The notes beneath the pieces are model-generated. The model was not told the origin of the DNA. It made no database searches and saw nothing but the letters and a program-made list of their open reading frames with translations. A program made the translations under genes and the position numbers. This document shows positions 33,893-47,284 of a stretch of DNA of 64,000 nucleotides, piece after piece. The stretch spans positions 42,830,643 to 42,894,642 of the forward strand of contig CM071573.1 of assembly GCA_036426205.1 (NCBI GenBank), in the 5' to 3' direction. The stretch comes from Ascaphus truei. Lineage: Eukaryota; Chordata; Amphibia; Anura; Ascaphidae. The first letter of the stretch is position 1, and every line of letters starts with the position of its first letter.

Positions 33893-36075
33893 AGACGCAA
33901 TAAAATTATTTAAGACAAAAACAAAACATCAAGAACTTCAAGAATAACCACAGAGAATTTCAACTAGAACTAAAAAATATCTTTAGCTTGCGTGAGATAC
34001 ATTGGGATACTTCAACAAACAATTATGAAGAATTTATGAATATTGTAGTTGAAAGCGCAGAAAAAAAACCCTGAGGAATTGCTAACAAAAAACAAGATAA
34101 GAAAATATCAGATGAGACAAAGCAGATACATGAAACGACAAGTAATGAAGCTATCCCAAGACGCAAGAACAAAGATTGAATATACAGAGCTGTGCAAAAC
34201 GATCCGCAAGTATAACTGAAGATGTAAGAACATTTAACTACGATATGATGAACAAGACTATCATAGAAAGTTGAAGCATAATGTACTCCAGACTGAATAT
34301 TGTTTAGAATAAAAAAATCATTTATTTAGGTCAAGACTACAAAACATAACAAAAGTTTAGCGAAGACGAAGCAGCGACTTAATATTTGGGAAGACGCAAA
34401 TCATCACACAAACAAGACGATGGATCAACAATAAGAGACCATGCACTGATCAGAAAGAGGGTTGAGGACTTCCACAAGGAATTGTACAAGAACACAACAC
34501 AAGACATAATCCAGAAGAGGAAGAGTGAGAAGAAACCACCAATGATGTAGCTTAGAGGTGCGCAAAGTGAAGAGCATGATAACGTGACATCACATGACCA
34601 CATGACGTCATTTGACACCGGAGCCGAGGAGGAGAGGGGGCACAAGTTAACAACTTTGCGCACCCCTGGTGTAGCATGTGTCTTTTCAAAAGGTACTAAA
34701 ATCATTGACAGATTGGAAGGCTCTCGGGGAAAATGGAATTACGACTGACATTTTGAAATTAGCTGGGAGAATTGGAGACAATCCTGGCAAAACTCCTTAT
34801 ATACGGCTTGAAGAACATGAAAATTCCAGAACGATTGAGTAATACCATATTTATCCTCATCCATAAAAAAGGAGAAAAAGAAGATCTCAAGAACTACAGA
34901 CCAAAGAGCATACTTCTAATCACTTACAAGATTTTTACAAAGATACAAACTAATCTGCTGCAACAGATTATGGACTTTGCCCAGCGTAGAGAACAAGCGA
35001 GATATTGCAGTGGATACAGCACAATGGACCACATCCAAAACGTAGAAGAACTAATTTCCCGAACTAATAAATATGATCTACTACCCATTTTAGGATTAAT
35101 AGATTATGAAAAAGCATTTGATCCTGTCTACGCCTCAGACGTTTTAAACACATTAAGGAAACAAAGTGTTGAAGCGTACATTGATATTATAAGGAACAAT
35201 TACTTATTAACCACATTAACCATTAGATTAATGATATATAAGCAAGATACGTATTGGCAAGCGAGTGCAACAGGGAGACACAGCCACCAAAGCTTTTTAC
35301 AGCAACACTTAAAGAACTGTTCAATACATTGAATTGGGAAGCAATAGGAATAAAAATTAACTGTAAATACTTGAGTCACCTACAATTTGCAGACAAGATT
35401 GTAATTTTTGCCACAAGTCAAGTAGACCAACAACAAATCAGAACTCTCCAAAGCACGTAAGAAATGGGCCTCTATTTAAATCTCAGCATGACCAAAAATG
35501 ATGTTCAACAAACATTGAAAAAAATTGAATTGAGCTAGAAGACGATAAAAACAGTCTACATTGGTCCGCAACTATTAATGGATGGGAGCATTTTGAATTA
35601 ATTGAATAGGAAAATTAAGATGGGATAGAGCATATTTTGAAGAAACAAGATAATTTCCAGGGAAAATGTCACTGTGCCTCAAGAGGAAAGTGTTGGCAGG
35701 TGTATTCTGCCTGTGCTCATGTATGGATGTGAAACTTGGACCGTAAATGCAAAGATAATTCAGACGCTTCAGACAACTCAAAGACGTGTGGAGAGACTTA
35801 TACTGGGTATTACGCAAAGAAATAGCAACAAAAACAAAATGAATGGGTTCAAAAGCAAACATAATGACACGGGTGAAGAAATGACTATTGTTGGACAGTT
35901 AACTTAACTGGATACCCAGGAATATCAACAGACCGAGATGACAATCAAAAGTATGATGTGAGGATTAACTCCAAAAATTTGCATAAGCAACATTAAGAAG
36001 AGGGGCTTGCAACCGCAGTATCTGGAAGACCATTTGGGAGGCCTTTATCAGCAGTGGATTGACAAGACATGAAAA
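33893..36075 (+). pseudogene. RTE-clade LINE remnant
   Basis: A decayed RTE retrotransposon, about 2.2 kb, read in several frames. The linker has TKIEYTELCKTIRK. The reverse transcriptase has IHKKGEKEDLKNYRPKSILL, then YSTMDHIQNVEELI, GLIDYEKAFD (first catalytic Asp) and NCKYLSHLQFADKIV, where the usual FADD has lost its second Asp. The C-terminal part has VLMYGCETWTV and TTQRRVERLILGI, and closes near 36075 with the WK-EAF-QW-type end also seen at 18041-18124. Many stops and frameshifts make it inactive. It is interrupted by a hAT MITE at 34553-34668. Confidence 0.8.
34553..34668. mobile_element. hAT MITE (GTGCGCAAA family), short copy inside the RTE
   Basis: Ends GAGGTGCGCAAAGTG and ACTTTGCGCACCCCTG. 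Flanks ATGTAGCT / GTGTAGCA match at six of eight. The interior has ACGTGACATCACATGAC and CATGACGTCATTTGAC, shared with the copies at 48005 and 63531. Confidence 0.75.
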
Positions 36076-37613
36076 TAATTTTGATTTATACATATTTTAT
36101 GTTGGCTGAGAAATTTGCCACGGTCTGTTAAATGGCACAGGGAACTGCTCACAATAAGGTGTTTTAGGTTTGGTAGTTGCTTGTAGGAGAACAGGGGAGA
36201 TTCGGAATATTTCTCAGCCTGTCATTTTTATGGAGGATTGGTTGGAGGTCTTTGGTTATTTTGCATAGAACTTCAAGTTGAGGATTGTCTGTGACAACTA
36301 GTGGCACTAGTTGTCTGTAAGAATACTGTCTCAAAATATAATACTTGCTGAAGCAGTGTAAAACACACAAAGAATATCCAGCAATTATTATATATTTTTT
36401 TTAATGTACTTTAAACTCAAAGTGGTCTTAAAATTAACCAACACAAATACTATTATTAACTACTCTGATTATTCATATACTGCAACGGGCATCTGTTCAC
36501 AAAAGCCTAAAAATGCAACAACAACAACAAATGTTGAACAATGTCAGAATGAGGAAGACTATCCAAGAACGAGGGAGTAGATCGTATGATATCTTTTATT
36601 GGACCGACAAGTAGTTGGTCCAATACCTAAAAAGGGAAGAATTGTTCTAACAAACTAACAGTAAATCCTTCTAAAAATGGAAAGATTTCTTCGGTTACTT
36701 TTGATGATGCACTATTAAAGATATTAATCCCTTCGGATAGCATAAAATAGATAGTTCATGGTTAGAAAAAAGTGTATTTCAAAACGAAATAACACAGAAT
36801 GCTGCTGAAGTGTGACAGTAACTATACTGTTACAGGGCAATATTGGACTTGCGTCTTCATCAGATAACCCCTGTGCACCAAAGCTATAAACTTTGACAGT
36901 GGAGAGTCTAAAGAAAATTGAACTTTTCCTGACAGTAGAAAAGCCACCACGGGGTGAGCCGTTCTGCATCCTAGAAGCCAGCTTGATGCAATTCCTTCGT
37001 TGAATACAAATTAGCGATGGGTAATCACAGTATATTTATGAGGCCTTTTGCCTCTTTTCCTCCAGTGAATGCTGTATTATTCATTGCATATGCCCCGACC
37101 TCAGTGCGCTCCTGTTCTGACAAATCATACTTGATTAAGACAAATCTTTATTAGTTAGCTAGTCAACTTTCCCATTTATCATTTGCAAATCTCATTCGCC
37201 TTCTTTTGGGTGTAATAGAAGTGGCTCAGACAGGGCCTCCGTTCTCTAGACATAAAAAAATTGCTTGTTACACATAATAAGTGCAAAGTGAAGCACAAGA
37301 GTCCATAATAGATGATAAAACACAGCTTTAATAGGTATAAATTACAAGCAGGGCAAAGGAAACAGAGCAATTATTTTAGCCAGGCTTAGAAAAATGCTAA
37401 TAAACTTTTCCTAAATAATTGATTTTTTTAACCCCTGCTTTCCTGCATTATACACAAGAATGTTTTTAAATTAATCCCAATAAATACAAGAACAAAAACG
37501 TGCTCCAATGAATATTTTATTTAGGACGATAGAGCCAATTCACAAATTAAATAACTAAAATACAGTTAGTTGTATCGCAACAATGGCATTTTCATTAAAG
37601 GTGTGTATATTGT

Positions 37614-37616
<3 letters not shown>
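36076..37616. other. Intronic sequence, no gene seen
   Basis: No exon or well-defined repeat. Short AT-rich reading frames only. Confidence 0.4.

Positions 37617-37658
<42 letters not shown>
37617..37658. repeat. CA microsatellite
   Basis: About 21 uninterrupted AC units. Confidence 0.95.
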
Positions 37659-37659
<1 letters not shown>

Positions 37660-37928
37660 TTTGTTTCCAGTCACTTTAGTTTGGATTATAAGGCAACCTT
37701 ATACGCACCAGTCCACACTGCTCAATTGCCTTTCATACTATCATTTCCACTTGAAGATTTAAAATTCAGCTGCTCCGGACCTACAGTAAAAAGTGTCGGA
37801 CAAAGAAAAACCCAGACACAATCCCTGGAAACCAATCAATCTTTTAATATTGCCACCGGCAGCCATTTTTAAAAGCGTGGTACCGCCTAGGACAAGTGCA
37901 GTGATAATAATGTTTTATAAGTTACATA

Positions 37929-38110
37929 AGGGGTGGCCAACTCCAGTCCTCAAGAGCTACCAACAGGCCATGTTTTCAGATAACCCTGCTTCAGCACAGG
38001 TGGCTTAATCAGTGGCTCAATCAAAGACTGCACCACCTATGCTGAGGCAGGTATATCCCGAAAACATGATCTGTTGGTGGCCCTTGAGGACTGGAGTTAG
38101 CCACCGCTGG
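37929..38110. mobile_element. Fold-back hAT MITE, copy 5
   Basis: Starts AGGGGTGGCCAACTCCAGTC and ends GGAGTTAGCCACCGCTGG. Target duplication GTTACATA / GTTACATG (seven of eight). Confidence 0.85.
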
Positions 38111-40659
38111 GTTACATGTAGAAGATTTACACCCCTTTACACAAATCCAACGTCTTTTTTTGTATACATTATTCAACTTTGAATGTAAACCAAGTGCCTT
38201 GCAGTACAGGATTTGTACAATTGCCAATATGTTTATGATAAGACTGTTTGTAACCCGTAGTATATACAGAGAGATCGCTCATCTTTCCCTTTTACGTTTT
38301 ATTTGGCTAATGACGGCAGCATAATTCATTTAAAGAAATTAAGGGGAAAGAATAATAAATACCAGGAAACACTTATTAAGGGGGTCCTGGAGTAAATTGC
38401 ACCTGGCTGATTTTCAAACAAGACGCAAAATATGTGATTTTTTTAAACTTCTAAGGAGACCATTATCATGTAAAGTTGTTTTAAAAAGAATATTTACATT
38501 ATACAATGGTTTGTAAAAAAAAAAATACTAACATTAAAATGGAAGAAAAGGCAAGAAAAAGGAATGTGTGTAAATAAAACTACAAACAAGAATGCAAAGA
38601 TTTTATTTGTGACCATACAGGACTGTTTATTAATGCATCCACAATGTAACACTGATGCAATAGAGCACGGAAACCATGCGACTGAATATTATAGGTAAAT
38701 CAGGTTTTGTTGTTGTTTTTATCACAGTATTATTACAGAAATGTTGCAATAGATAAAGGTTTGGAAACAAGCCTTCTATGTGTTGTATTCAGGCACAATG
38801 CAATAACAAGATATGGATTTGGGATCGTAGCTCGGCTTGCAAAGCAACACTTGTCACTATCCAAAAACTCACCTCTCAAGTCCTTTTACAAATGTGTTAA
38901 ACCAATATTGGAGCTTCTGTAATTTCACAGTTTAAAAACAGTTAGAAACATAATGACTGCACTGCCTGTGATTAAAGCTTTTACAGCTCTAATCAGAAAC
39001 TGACAGCCAGATCAAAGATGCTAACTTAAATCTCTCTTCTAATTGCGTTTTAAAATGCCACACCTCAGGCCTGTCTTGCCATTCCCTTTTCAAACCAAAT
39101 TCTGCTTAAGAAAGATCTAACACTTCTTAACAGTTCATTATCCAATAAAACTATTCAAAGCTTAAAAGCAATCTACACAATTAGTCAGGACCTCAGGGAG
39201 TCCACCGGTAGTCTTTATTACAGGGCTTCATATTAAAACACCTTAATTATATTTGTCAAATGGATTTCATTAAAACATATCGCCACTGTAATTTTCATAT
39301 TTTGACAGTGCTTGCATAAAAATGATTATTGCAAGCCGCCTGCCAAGAACAGCAACAAAACGATCACATTCCAGTAAATTGTAACTAGGTCTATTATTTC
39401 CTTTTGTTTGGTTAATTGTACACAATTATTTGCAATAATTAAACATACCTCCGTTGAGAAACGCACATGCAGATTAAAGATTTATCTCCATCAACTGCAT
39501 GCAGGAATAATTAACTCTTTCTGTAAAGGGTTAACATCTTCCAGATCGGTTTTTAAAGACGTTTGCTTTTAAACTGAGGCTAAAAGTAATTTTGAACATG
39601 GAGAGAACATTGAGGTAAACGGTCCCCTCAATTTTGAACATGCTTCTTTTAATGTCAACTGGGTTATTTACTAACGACTTCCAACGGCAAAAACCAGTTC
39701 AAAAGAACTGCACTGGATTTAAGCAATGCTCCAATTGCTTTCAATGGAACTCCCATTATAAACATGGCTTTGCTTCTTGCTCTTGTTTTGCTGCCGGGAG
39801 ACTTTAGGTACCAGAACTCAACCTATCACGGTACTTCGCACCTGCTTGCGCCAGCCTCTGATTGGTTAGGTGGTTGGATGGAATAATAGGTGGTGTTTGT
39901 TATTACAATGACACGTTCTTCTTTGCTCACCATCAGGTTTATACCCCTTATCTGTATAAATGAAAACGAATCCTCAATGCCAAACCAAACCGGGGTCAGA
40001 TGTAAAATAAAACTGACAGAATAATGCGTTATTGAAAGCTGGTTACCAGCTGACTTCTGGTCTCCTTAAAATGCGCATCCAGGTCTGGTTTAGAAATTGG
40101 GGTGTTTCATGTGAAAGCCCAAATTGGCTGACTTTCCAATTTAATTATGAGGGAGGCTCCATGGACAGGTTTAGCTAGTTCAGTCTTTAATATCAAAAAC
40201 TTCAATTGCATGCTTACTGTATCTTTCAGTTCAGTCCGGGAGAGCCACCAACAGGCAAGAGTTTCATCATTTCCCTAATAAACACTTAATTAACCTAGCT
40301 GTAATTGTCACTAAGTCAATTTGTCTTAGCCTGTTGGTTGCCTAAATGATTGCACTTAGGGAGCCCAGCAATTACAAGGACTAGAAGGGCATCTCCAGGT
40401 GACCCTAGGCCTACAGCACAGTAAGCCTGATACTAGACCCTACAGTGTTCTCCAACTCCAGAGAGAACACACGCTGAACCCTGTGTTTCATGTTCACAAA
40501 GCAGTGATATCACAGAAAGAAAAAGTCATGTTAACAGAAATTTGACTACATCAAACTTAAAAGTCACACAAGCAAACCAAAAATCCCTTTCTTTTTTAAT
40601 AAATTGCCAGAGCCTCACTGTAACCAATGTATTATTGTTACACACAGGATACTGTAACC
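38111..40659. other. Repeat-poor sequence, candidate conserved non-coding block
   Basis: No exon. From about 38930 to 39560 the sequence is repeat-free, AT-rich but complex, with many homeodomain-type words (TTAATTGTAC, GCAATAATTAAAC, GGAATAATTAACTC, TTCATTAAAAC) and GATTAAAGCTTTTAC, the look of a vertebrate developmental enhancer. This is judged by texture only. Confidence 0.4.
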
Positions 40660-40872
40660 GTGGGGGGCTGGGGGCGTGTAAACTCCAGTCCTCAAGGGCC
40701 ACTAACAAGTAAGGTTTTTAGGATATCCTTGCTTCAGCACAGGTGGTTCAATCAGTGGCTCAGTCAAAGACTGGGCCACTGATTGAGCCACCTATGCTGA
40801 AGCTGGGAAGTTGGGATATCCCTAACACCTGACCTGTTGGTGGCCCTTGTGGACTGGAGTTGGCCACCCCTG
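40660..40872. mobile_element. Fold-back hAT MITE, copy 6
   Basis: The best example of the long palindrome: the TGGTTCAATCAGTGGCTCAG half is followed by CACTGATTGAGCCACCTATG. The right end is GGAGTTGGCCACCCCTG; the left end is degraded. Target duplication CTGTAACC / CTTTAACC (seven of eight). Confidence 0.8.
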
Positions 40873-41910
40873 CTTTAACCAAACCATGTAAAATGCTCCA
40901 AAATAAATACAATGCCAGCATCCTGTTTGTAAGAATATATACATAGAAGGGTGAAATGTTGAGAATGAAGTTTATTTGTTCTCATGCATTGAGCTAAATA
41001 TTCTAGAAACAGTGGTAGCCGATGAGGAAAAAATCCAATTAGCGCCAAATGATTTGATCGTAAGATTTTTATATGAAATGATAAAGTGCGTCACCTGGTG
41101 CTGCACGGTAATTAGGGAAACCAAAGGCGAATGACACCACCATTTTTTTCTTTACGATTGAGCTATATGCTGTGCTTTGGTCACCAATTCTCCCTTGAAT
41201 TTATTATTATAAAATCATTTATTAGCACCTAAATGGGATGGAAAATACACAAGAGTGGAGCTGCCGGTGCTTAGGATGCTGCGGTTTCTTCCATATGTCG
41301 AACACACTTCCCCACTTTATACAGAGGTCCCGAGGGCAGTAATCTCTCTGTGCTATGAAAACTGTACATTTTATTAAAAAGCTATTGCAATATTCTAAGT
41401 TAAACTGTAAACCTTTCCAAACCTTCGCAGCAGGTCTAATCTTAACCCTTTTACCGACCTGCTGTAAGCCCTACTGGTAATGTGTGGTTAAAGAGCTTAG
41501 GTAATGCATTATTTGCCATAAAGCAAAATAGACAATGATATGCTGCTAATTGCATGGGTCCAGAGGATTGTCCAGCCTGTCCTGTTGGCTAAGCTATTGG
41601 CCATATAGCACACTGCAGCTGTAAGAATACCAGTCATCTCTGAAGGGAGTATGGGAGCAGTAGCCCAACTTCAACCCTGTATGAGATTACGTAATGGTTT
41701 GTGTGCTCGAAACGTGGCTCAAACATGAAGACACCCTGGTCTAACCAGCTTTCAATTCATCTCAGCTATTTACTTTATATCAGTTGATTGATGATACAGT
41801 ACAGCTATTTGGAAATTACAGTATAGAATATCTAGTCATTGAAGATTGTATTGCAGAAAAATGCATTTTAATTACGTCCCATGCAGATATACTTGCCAGG
41901 ATTGCCGTGA
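40873..41910. other. Unique sequence
   Basis: No gene. GCTCGAAACGTGG near 41707 resembles the GAAACGT word of Penelope-like repeats but has no supporting context. Confidence 0.35.
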
Positions 41911-42528
41911 TAGGGTTGCCAGGTGGCTTGTCCAAAAATACTGGACACCCACGCCCACCAGAACACATATAAAAAATACCCCCACACCCCACAAATGCAT
42001 ATAAAAAATACCCCCACGCCCCCCAAATACATTTAAAAAATACCCCCACCTCCCCCCAAATACAGCCCCCCCCCCCCCCATCATCTCACCCTGGTCCCCC
42101 CATCCTTGCACCATCTCACCCTGCCCTGCCCCCCCTATCATCTTGTCACCATCTCACTCTGGCCCACCCATCCTGTCACCATCTCACCCTGGCCCCCCCA
42201 ATCTGTGTCCTTACCTTATTGCCAGGAAGGACACAGACTTCTCTGGGCCGCCGGGGTGTGGGCTTCGCCCCAGTTGTCCTCTGATTGGCTCTCCGCTCCT
42301 CCAATCAGGGACAGGCTGCACACAGACACAAGAGTGGTCCTGCCGCCCCCAGTCTCAGTACTACTCTCTGCACTGCCTGCCCTCGCACCGCCCTCGCGCT
42401 TGCGCTGCCCTCCACCACCGCAAAAATGGTAAACCTGACACGTGTCCAGTATTACCTCCGATTTTATACCGGACGGGCAACTAAATTACCGGCCTGTCCG
42501 GGTGAAAACCGGACACCTGGGAACCCTA
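41911..42528. mobile_element. hAT-type element (TAGGGTTGCC family), copy 2
   Basis: Starts TAGGGTTGCCAGGTGGCTTG and ends CGGACACCTGGGAACCCTA. Target duplication TGCCGTGA / TGCCCTGA (seven of eight). The left half is a C-rich AAAAATACCCCCAC tandem, the right half GC-rich with CAGTATTACCTCC. Non-coding. Confidence 0.8.
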
Positions 42529-44530
42529 TGCCCTGATGATTTTTGCTTTCCCTGTAGCCCACTAACATACAATAACAACAAGTGGGAGAATCCGTAGTCA
42601 CACTAAGGGTTACTATTCATCATCCACTGGAAAGGAACAAGGAGACACGGCAATAGCCAACAATATTTTATGCTGTACTTAGACCAAGCTGAAGATGATT
42701 GTAAGTGCTGTCATACTAATGACTGTTTTGTAATGTGGAACGTTCATTTTTTGGTAGGTACACAGGTTTGAAATGCGTTGGAAAAGTGTGAAGTGCTTAA
42801 GCAGAAAACATATCTTTTTAACTGATATATTTACAATCTCAGCAAGACATTAACTATTTGAAACAATTATTTATTTTCCAGGGTTTCCAGCTAAATTCCA
42901 CTGACATTTCAGTTGCAGGCTACAAAAAATAAATAAAGGATATTCGCATGTTCGTTAATTAGTTAATTAATTTGGCAAAGTACAGTACAACAAAGTAATG
43001 TAGAGATTATCAACATTATGACAGGCCTCATCCAATCATTAAGCAGGATTGTACCTGGACGAGACATGGAAAACTAGCTCATTTTAACAGTTCTATGTAA
43101 ATTCATGTAATAGTTATCTGTACAAAAATCCTTTAGAAGGACTTCTCAGAAAAAGTAAAGATTATCTTGGTCTTAAATCATCAAGGGAGAAGGAGTATTA
43201 ATTATAATTTAACCACTGCTCTGCTTGTGAAACGTAACCCATTTAGCAATAAAAAGGCAGGCGTTATATCGGCTGCAGCTGCTTGGAAGCAATCTCGGGA
43301 ATCACAATGCGATTTTCAACCCATCATCATATTTGTTGAGCATTATTTCTTCATTGAATCTAATCCCAGGAGTACTCAATATTTAAACAGCTCCCTCCCA
43401 CGTGAAGCTTTGCACTAATATCGATCCACTCAGACTGACACATACCAAGAGGCATTTTCGATAATCAGTGCAGCTGTTCAGTGTGTGTCTTGAATTGGGA
43501 GTCTAACTCTTAGGTAAACAGCTGAATACAGTACTGTGCATCTTTTCCCTTGGCAAACATATCCTTGTAATCTCGTGTTTAAGAACTACTGATTATTCCT
43601 CTCCAAATAAAGAACTTAATTCTTAATTTAAACAGTGAGTGTCGCAGGGGTAAATTAAGTCAACTAGCACTTGGCTAGAGAAACCTCAAATAGCTTATAC
43701 AGCAATGGGGAAATCCACTGAAATCTGAGGAAACCGCCCAAACATTTAGTCAGCCGGCATATTTCTTTAACAGGGATAATATCATTCTTTAACAGAGCTG
43801 ATATTGTATCCATTGCTTTAAAACATTTGATACAGCAGTGGTGTATCAATGTAAGAGTACTGTAGATGTTACCAACAAAAATGAAAACAAGGAGTCAAAA
43901 AGAATTTAATATTTTGTTATACATAATTTTTTCTTGATCCAACTAATGCTGATAACATTTTATAGGATTTATTTAGCTGTTCATTTTTTACATTCTTAGG
44001 ATGGCATTTACCGTTTACATGGTTTTATCCCTAAAACAATACAGTATGTCTACCCATAACTAGTTAATTTAATTGCTTGTGAAAATCTTGGTACAAAAAG
44101 GATTACAAGCGTGAGCTATATAAATATACCCTACAGGAATAGCTGCAGACAGCATCCCAGTATTTCTCTATTGTGACAAAATGGCCTAGATTGAAACGCC
44201 CTCAAATCCCATGGGAGTTAAGGTGTGCTAAATCTTAGCACCCTCTAGTGAATCTGGGCCCATGAGTGGGCAAAGGAAAAATATGTAAGGAAATTACCTT
44301 ATGAAGTAGATATCTTCCTATACGTTTTCTGACCTTAAACTGGCTTTGCCACACTGTTTATGCAGCCTTTGGGTCTGTATATCCAGCTCCAAACTGGTCA
44401 TTTTGGCTTTAAAATAACATTAGCGTAATAACGAAGAGATGTTATCCGACGTGTGTGTGTGTGTCTATATTAGTTCCTATGCGGACAAGTGATATACAGC
44501 ATGGTGTGGTCAAATTAATAGGAATAATTA
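42529..44530. other. Repeat-poor sequence
   Basis: No exon recognised. The interval 43150-43450 is repeat-free with AATTATAATTTAACC, GGCTGCAGCTGCTTGG and CTAATATCGATCC, another possible conserved element. Confidence 0.35.
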
Positions 44531-44532
44531 CT

Positions 44533-44935
44533 TTAAAAAAATCTTGGATTTTTTTTTTAATTATACATGATTGAAGCAGGGGGTCCCCGGAGCTGAACTC
44601 CATTAATTTCAGCTCTTGAGACACCCTGCTTCTGGAGATACTTAACTCCGTAGTGGGTGCCTGTAGCCACTCACTATATGGCCGCTTTTCAAAGCTCCTG
44701 CACCCTGCAGGCCAATAGGAAGCTGTGACATCTGGTGCAGCTTGTTATTGGCCCATGTGACCGGGGGGCTTTAAACTGCAGAGAGCTACTGGCACCCCCT
44801 TTGGAGGTATTTCTGGAACTAGGGGGGTCCCCAGAGCTGAAATTAATGGGGTTCAGCTATGGAGACTTTCTGCTTCAAGCCTGTATTAAAAAATGAAAAT
44901 AAAATTAAGAAAGCCGGCTTGGATTGCTCCTTTAA
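44533..44935. mobile_element. MITE with long inner inverted repeats, TTAA-flanked
   Basis: TTGAAGCAGGGGGTCCCCGG at 44571 and the reverse complement of the sequence ending at 44878 (TTGAAGCAGAAAGTCTCC) start imperfect inverted repeats of about 57 bp, each containing CATTAATTTCAGCTC. TTAA occurs at 44533-44536 and 44932-44935, which would fit a Kolobok or piggyBac-type target, but the outermost ends are poorly matched. Confidence 0.55.
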
Positions 44936-45289
44936 ACACCATAAGGGAACAGTATGTATCAATTGTAGCTGTTATGTTTGGCCAATTTAACTGAAAGTAT
45001 TAACCCATAGGTGGAAAAAAAAACAACTTTAGCATGTTTCCCTCAAGTAAATATGTTCCTTGTTCCGCCCCAAGAAGTCTAACAGGGAATGAAGAGCTTA
45101 ATGCCAAGTATCCAAGAGGAATATGTTATTTAAAACAGAATGAAACCATAGTAGAAGAGTAAAGCTCCAAATATACTACTATAAACTTGTCATTGGCTTT
45201 CACCTGTCTTAAGCTATTTTTATGGGAATTATCTTCTCCCTCTCTCCTATATTTCAAGCCTTCTGTGGTTTCCCACTTTAAACATGTTT

Positions 45290-46460
45290 GTACCTCTCTG
45301 AGGCCTTCAACACAATTCATCATGGGTTGCTGCTGCACCGCCTGAGGGACCTAGCTGGTAAAGGTGGACCGCATTGCAATGGCTGGCTCCAGCAGGTGGC
45401 TATGGGGTCCTATGTGTCACCTGTCCCCTTTATGGGCCCTCAAGGATAGGTGCTGTCAACGCTCATGTTCAACGTGTATGTAAGACCGCTGGACAATATG
45501 ATCCAAAAGCATGGTCTGAAGTGCCACCAGTATGCCGACACCCAGATCTATGCTTCTTTCCATTGCTTCCAAGGGACGGCTGTTGCCACACTGACAGCCT
45601 GTCTAGACGAGGTGGCGGCATGGATGGAGATGAATTGGCTGAAGCTCAATCCTGACAAGACTGAACTAATGATTATGGGTTCGGCAAGACGCCAGAATAT
45701 GGGACAGCGAGTTTGCGAGCTTCCCCTAATCAATGGTGTACGGCCACTGCACATGCCCCGGGTTCATAACTTCGGCATCCTCGTGACCAGAGTCGCAACA
45801 TGTGAGCCCAAGTGGCCTCAGTTGTTAAGTCTGTTTTTTTTAACCTGAGGCTGCTTCGGATCTTGTGTCCACTCCTGTCATCTATGAACCTTGAGTCATT
45901 GGTCCACCTTTTTCTACATGGTTGAACTACGAGAATGCCTTATATGCAAGACTACTGGTGTGCCTGATGCAGAGGCTCCAGCTTGTGCAGAACGCTGCAG
46001 CTCGGATGCCAAGACATGTTTCTGGCTTTGAGCATATCATTCCCATTTTATGCGATCTGCACTGGCTTCCAGTGATCTTCTGTGTTCAGTTGAAGTTGGC
46101 CGTAATGGCCTTTAAAACCTTATACATCCAAGGGCCTGCCTATCTGCAATCACTTTTGAAGCGGCAGAGGGATACTGGCTATGATCTCAGGTCCTCAAGA
46201 GGGGGTCCGCCTCTTCATGCCAAGGGTACTGCACCCTACGCTGGGTGGCCGGGCCTTCTTGTGTGCAGCTTCAGAGGTCTGGAACTCACTACCGCCAGAG
46301 CGCAGGCGTATAACTACTTTACCGCTGTTTCGGCTTCGGTGTAAGACTTACCTCTTCCTTCTGGCTTTTCCTAACAAAACGATTATATAGCATTTTAATT
46401 TAGTACTTTAACTGTAAAGTACTGTGATGCCTCCTTAAGTGGAGGTGTGTTATTACTCAA
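45290..46460 (+). pseudogene. CR1/L2-group LINE reverse transcriptase, broken
   Basis: The first frame segment has AFNTIHHGLLLHRLRDLAG, then LSTLMFNVYVRPLDNMI and CHQYADTQIYASF, the palm motif region, followed by MNWLKLNPDKTELMIMG. Here the normal YADD is reduced to YAD by loss of one Asp codon. After a frame break at about 45850-45930 the second segment continues with LQLVQNAAARMPRHVSGFE and ILCDLHWLPVI, and a last frame change leads to SEVWNSLPPERRRITTLPLF. The 3' UTR runs to about 46460 with an AAAAAATAAATAATGA tail. Catalytically dead and frameshifted. Confidence 0.85.
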
Positions 46461-47116
46461 AAAATAAATAATGAGGACGACGACGGTAATATCTATTGTC
46501 ATCATAATTTTCTGTACCCAGGACATATTTGAAAACAAGGGTTAACTCTCAATCAGAGGCAGAACAAGTCAATTGTGGGTTCCAGTGCAGGTATACGCAC
46601 CGCCCCCTTCCCGTGACATCCTACCTTGAAGAGGGGCATGCAGGGCCTCACACGGTGCCATCCAGGCAGCTGATCGCAGAAGTTGGGCCCGACTTCTAGT
46701 GGAGCCTAACTTCTGTGTTAGGACCGCAGGGTGGGCCCCCTCCAGCAGGACACAGATACACCCTTCTCCACAGGTAGGGTCTGGGGGGGAGGAGAGGCAG
46801 AATGAGCCCTGTAGTGGGCCACCATTCCGGCTGCTAAGATAAGTGCCCGATCCGCTTTACGGTGCATGAGAGTACGAGCCCCTAAGAGTCCTCGACCCTG
46901 ATGTCGCCGAACCAGCTGCACAAGTCGTTTCACCGCTGCTTTCAATGTGTTTAATTTCCTGGTAAAATATTTTATACATACATATCAACATGATGGCAAA
47001 AATTAATACCACTGCAGGATGCTGCTAAAATCGGCAGGTTACTTACAAGGTTTATTTCACGAGATTCTTTCATTGTATCTTTGCTCCCATAAATTTGACA
47101 ATATCAGCTATTAGAG
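46461..47116. other. Unclassified sequence with a GC-rich block
   Basis: The 46580-46930 block is GC-rich with short direct repeats around GAAGTTGGGCCCGACTTC. It has no recognisable ends or coding capacity and may be another non-autonomous element. Confidence 0.3.
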
Positions 47117-47284
47117 CAGGGGTGGGAAAGTCCAGTCCTTGAGGGCCACCAACAGGCCAGGTTTTCAGGATTTCTCTGCTCAGTCAAAGACTGAGCCACT
47201 GATTGAGCAACCTGCACTGAAGCAGGGACATCCTGAAAACCTGACCTGTTGGTGGCCCCTGAGGACTGGACTTTCCAACCCCTG
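47117..47284. mobile_element. Fold-back hAT MITE, copy 7, perfect target duplication
   Basis: Starts CAGGGGTGGGAAAGTCCAG and ends CTGGACTTTCCAACCCCTG. The octamer TATTAGAG is present exactly on both sides, which fixes the ends and the hAT class. Confidence 0.9.

Noticed and set aside
41700..41720. GAAACGT word as another Penelope-like hammerhead
   Set aside because: No CTGANGA core or stem II upstream on that strand.
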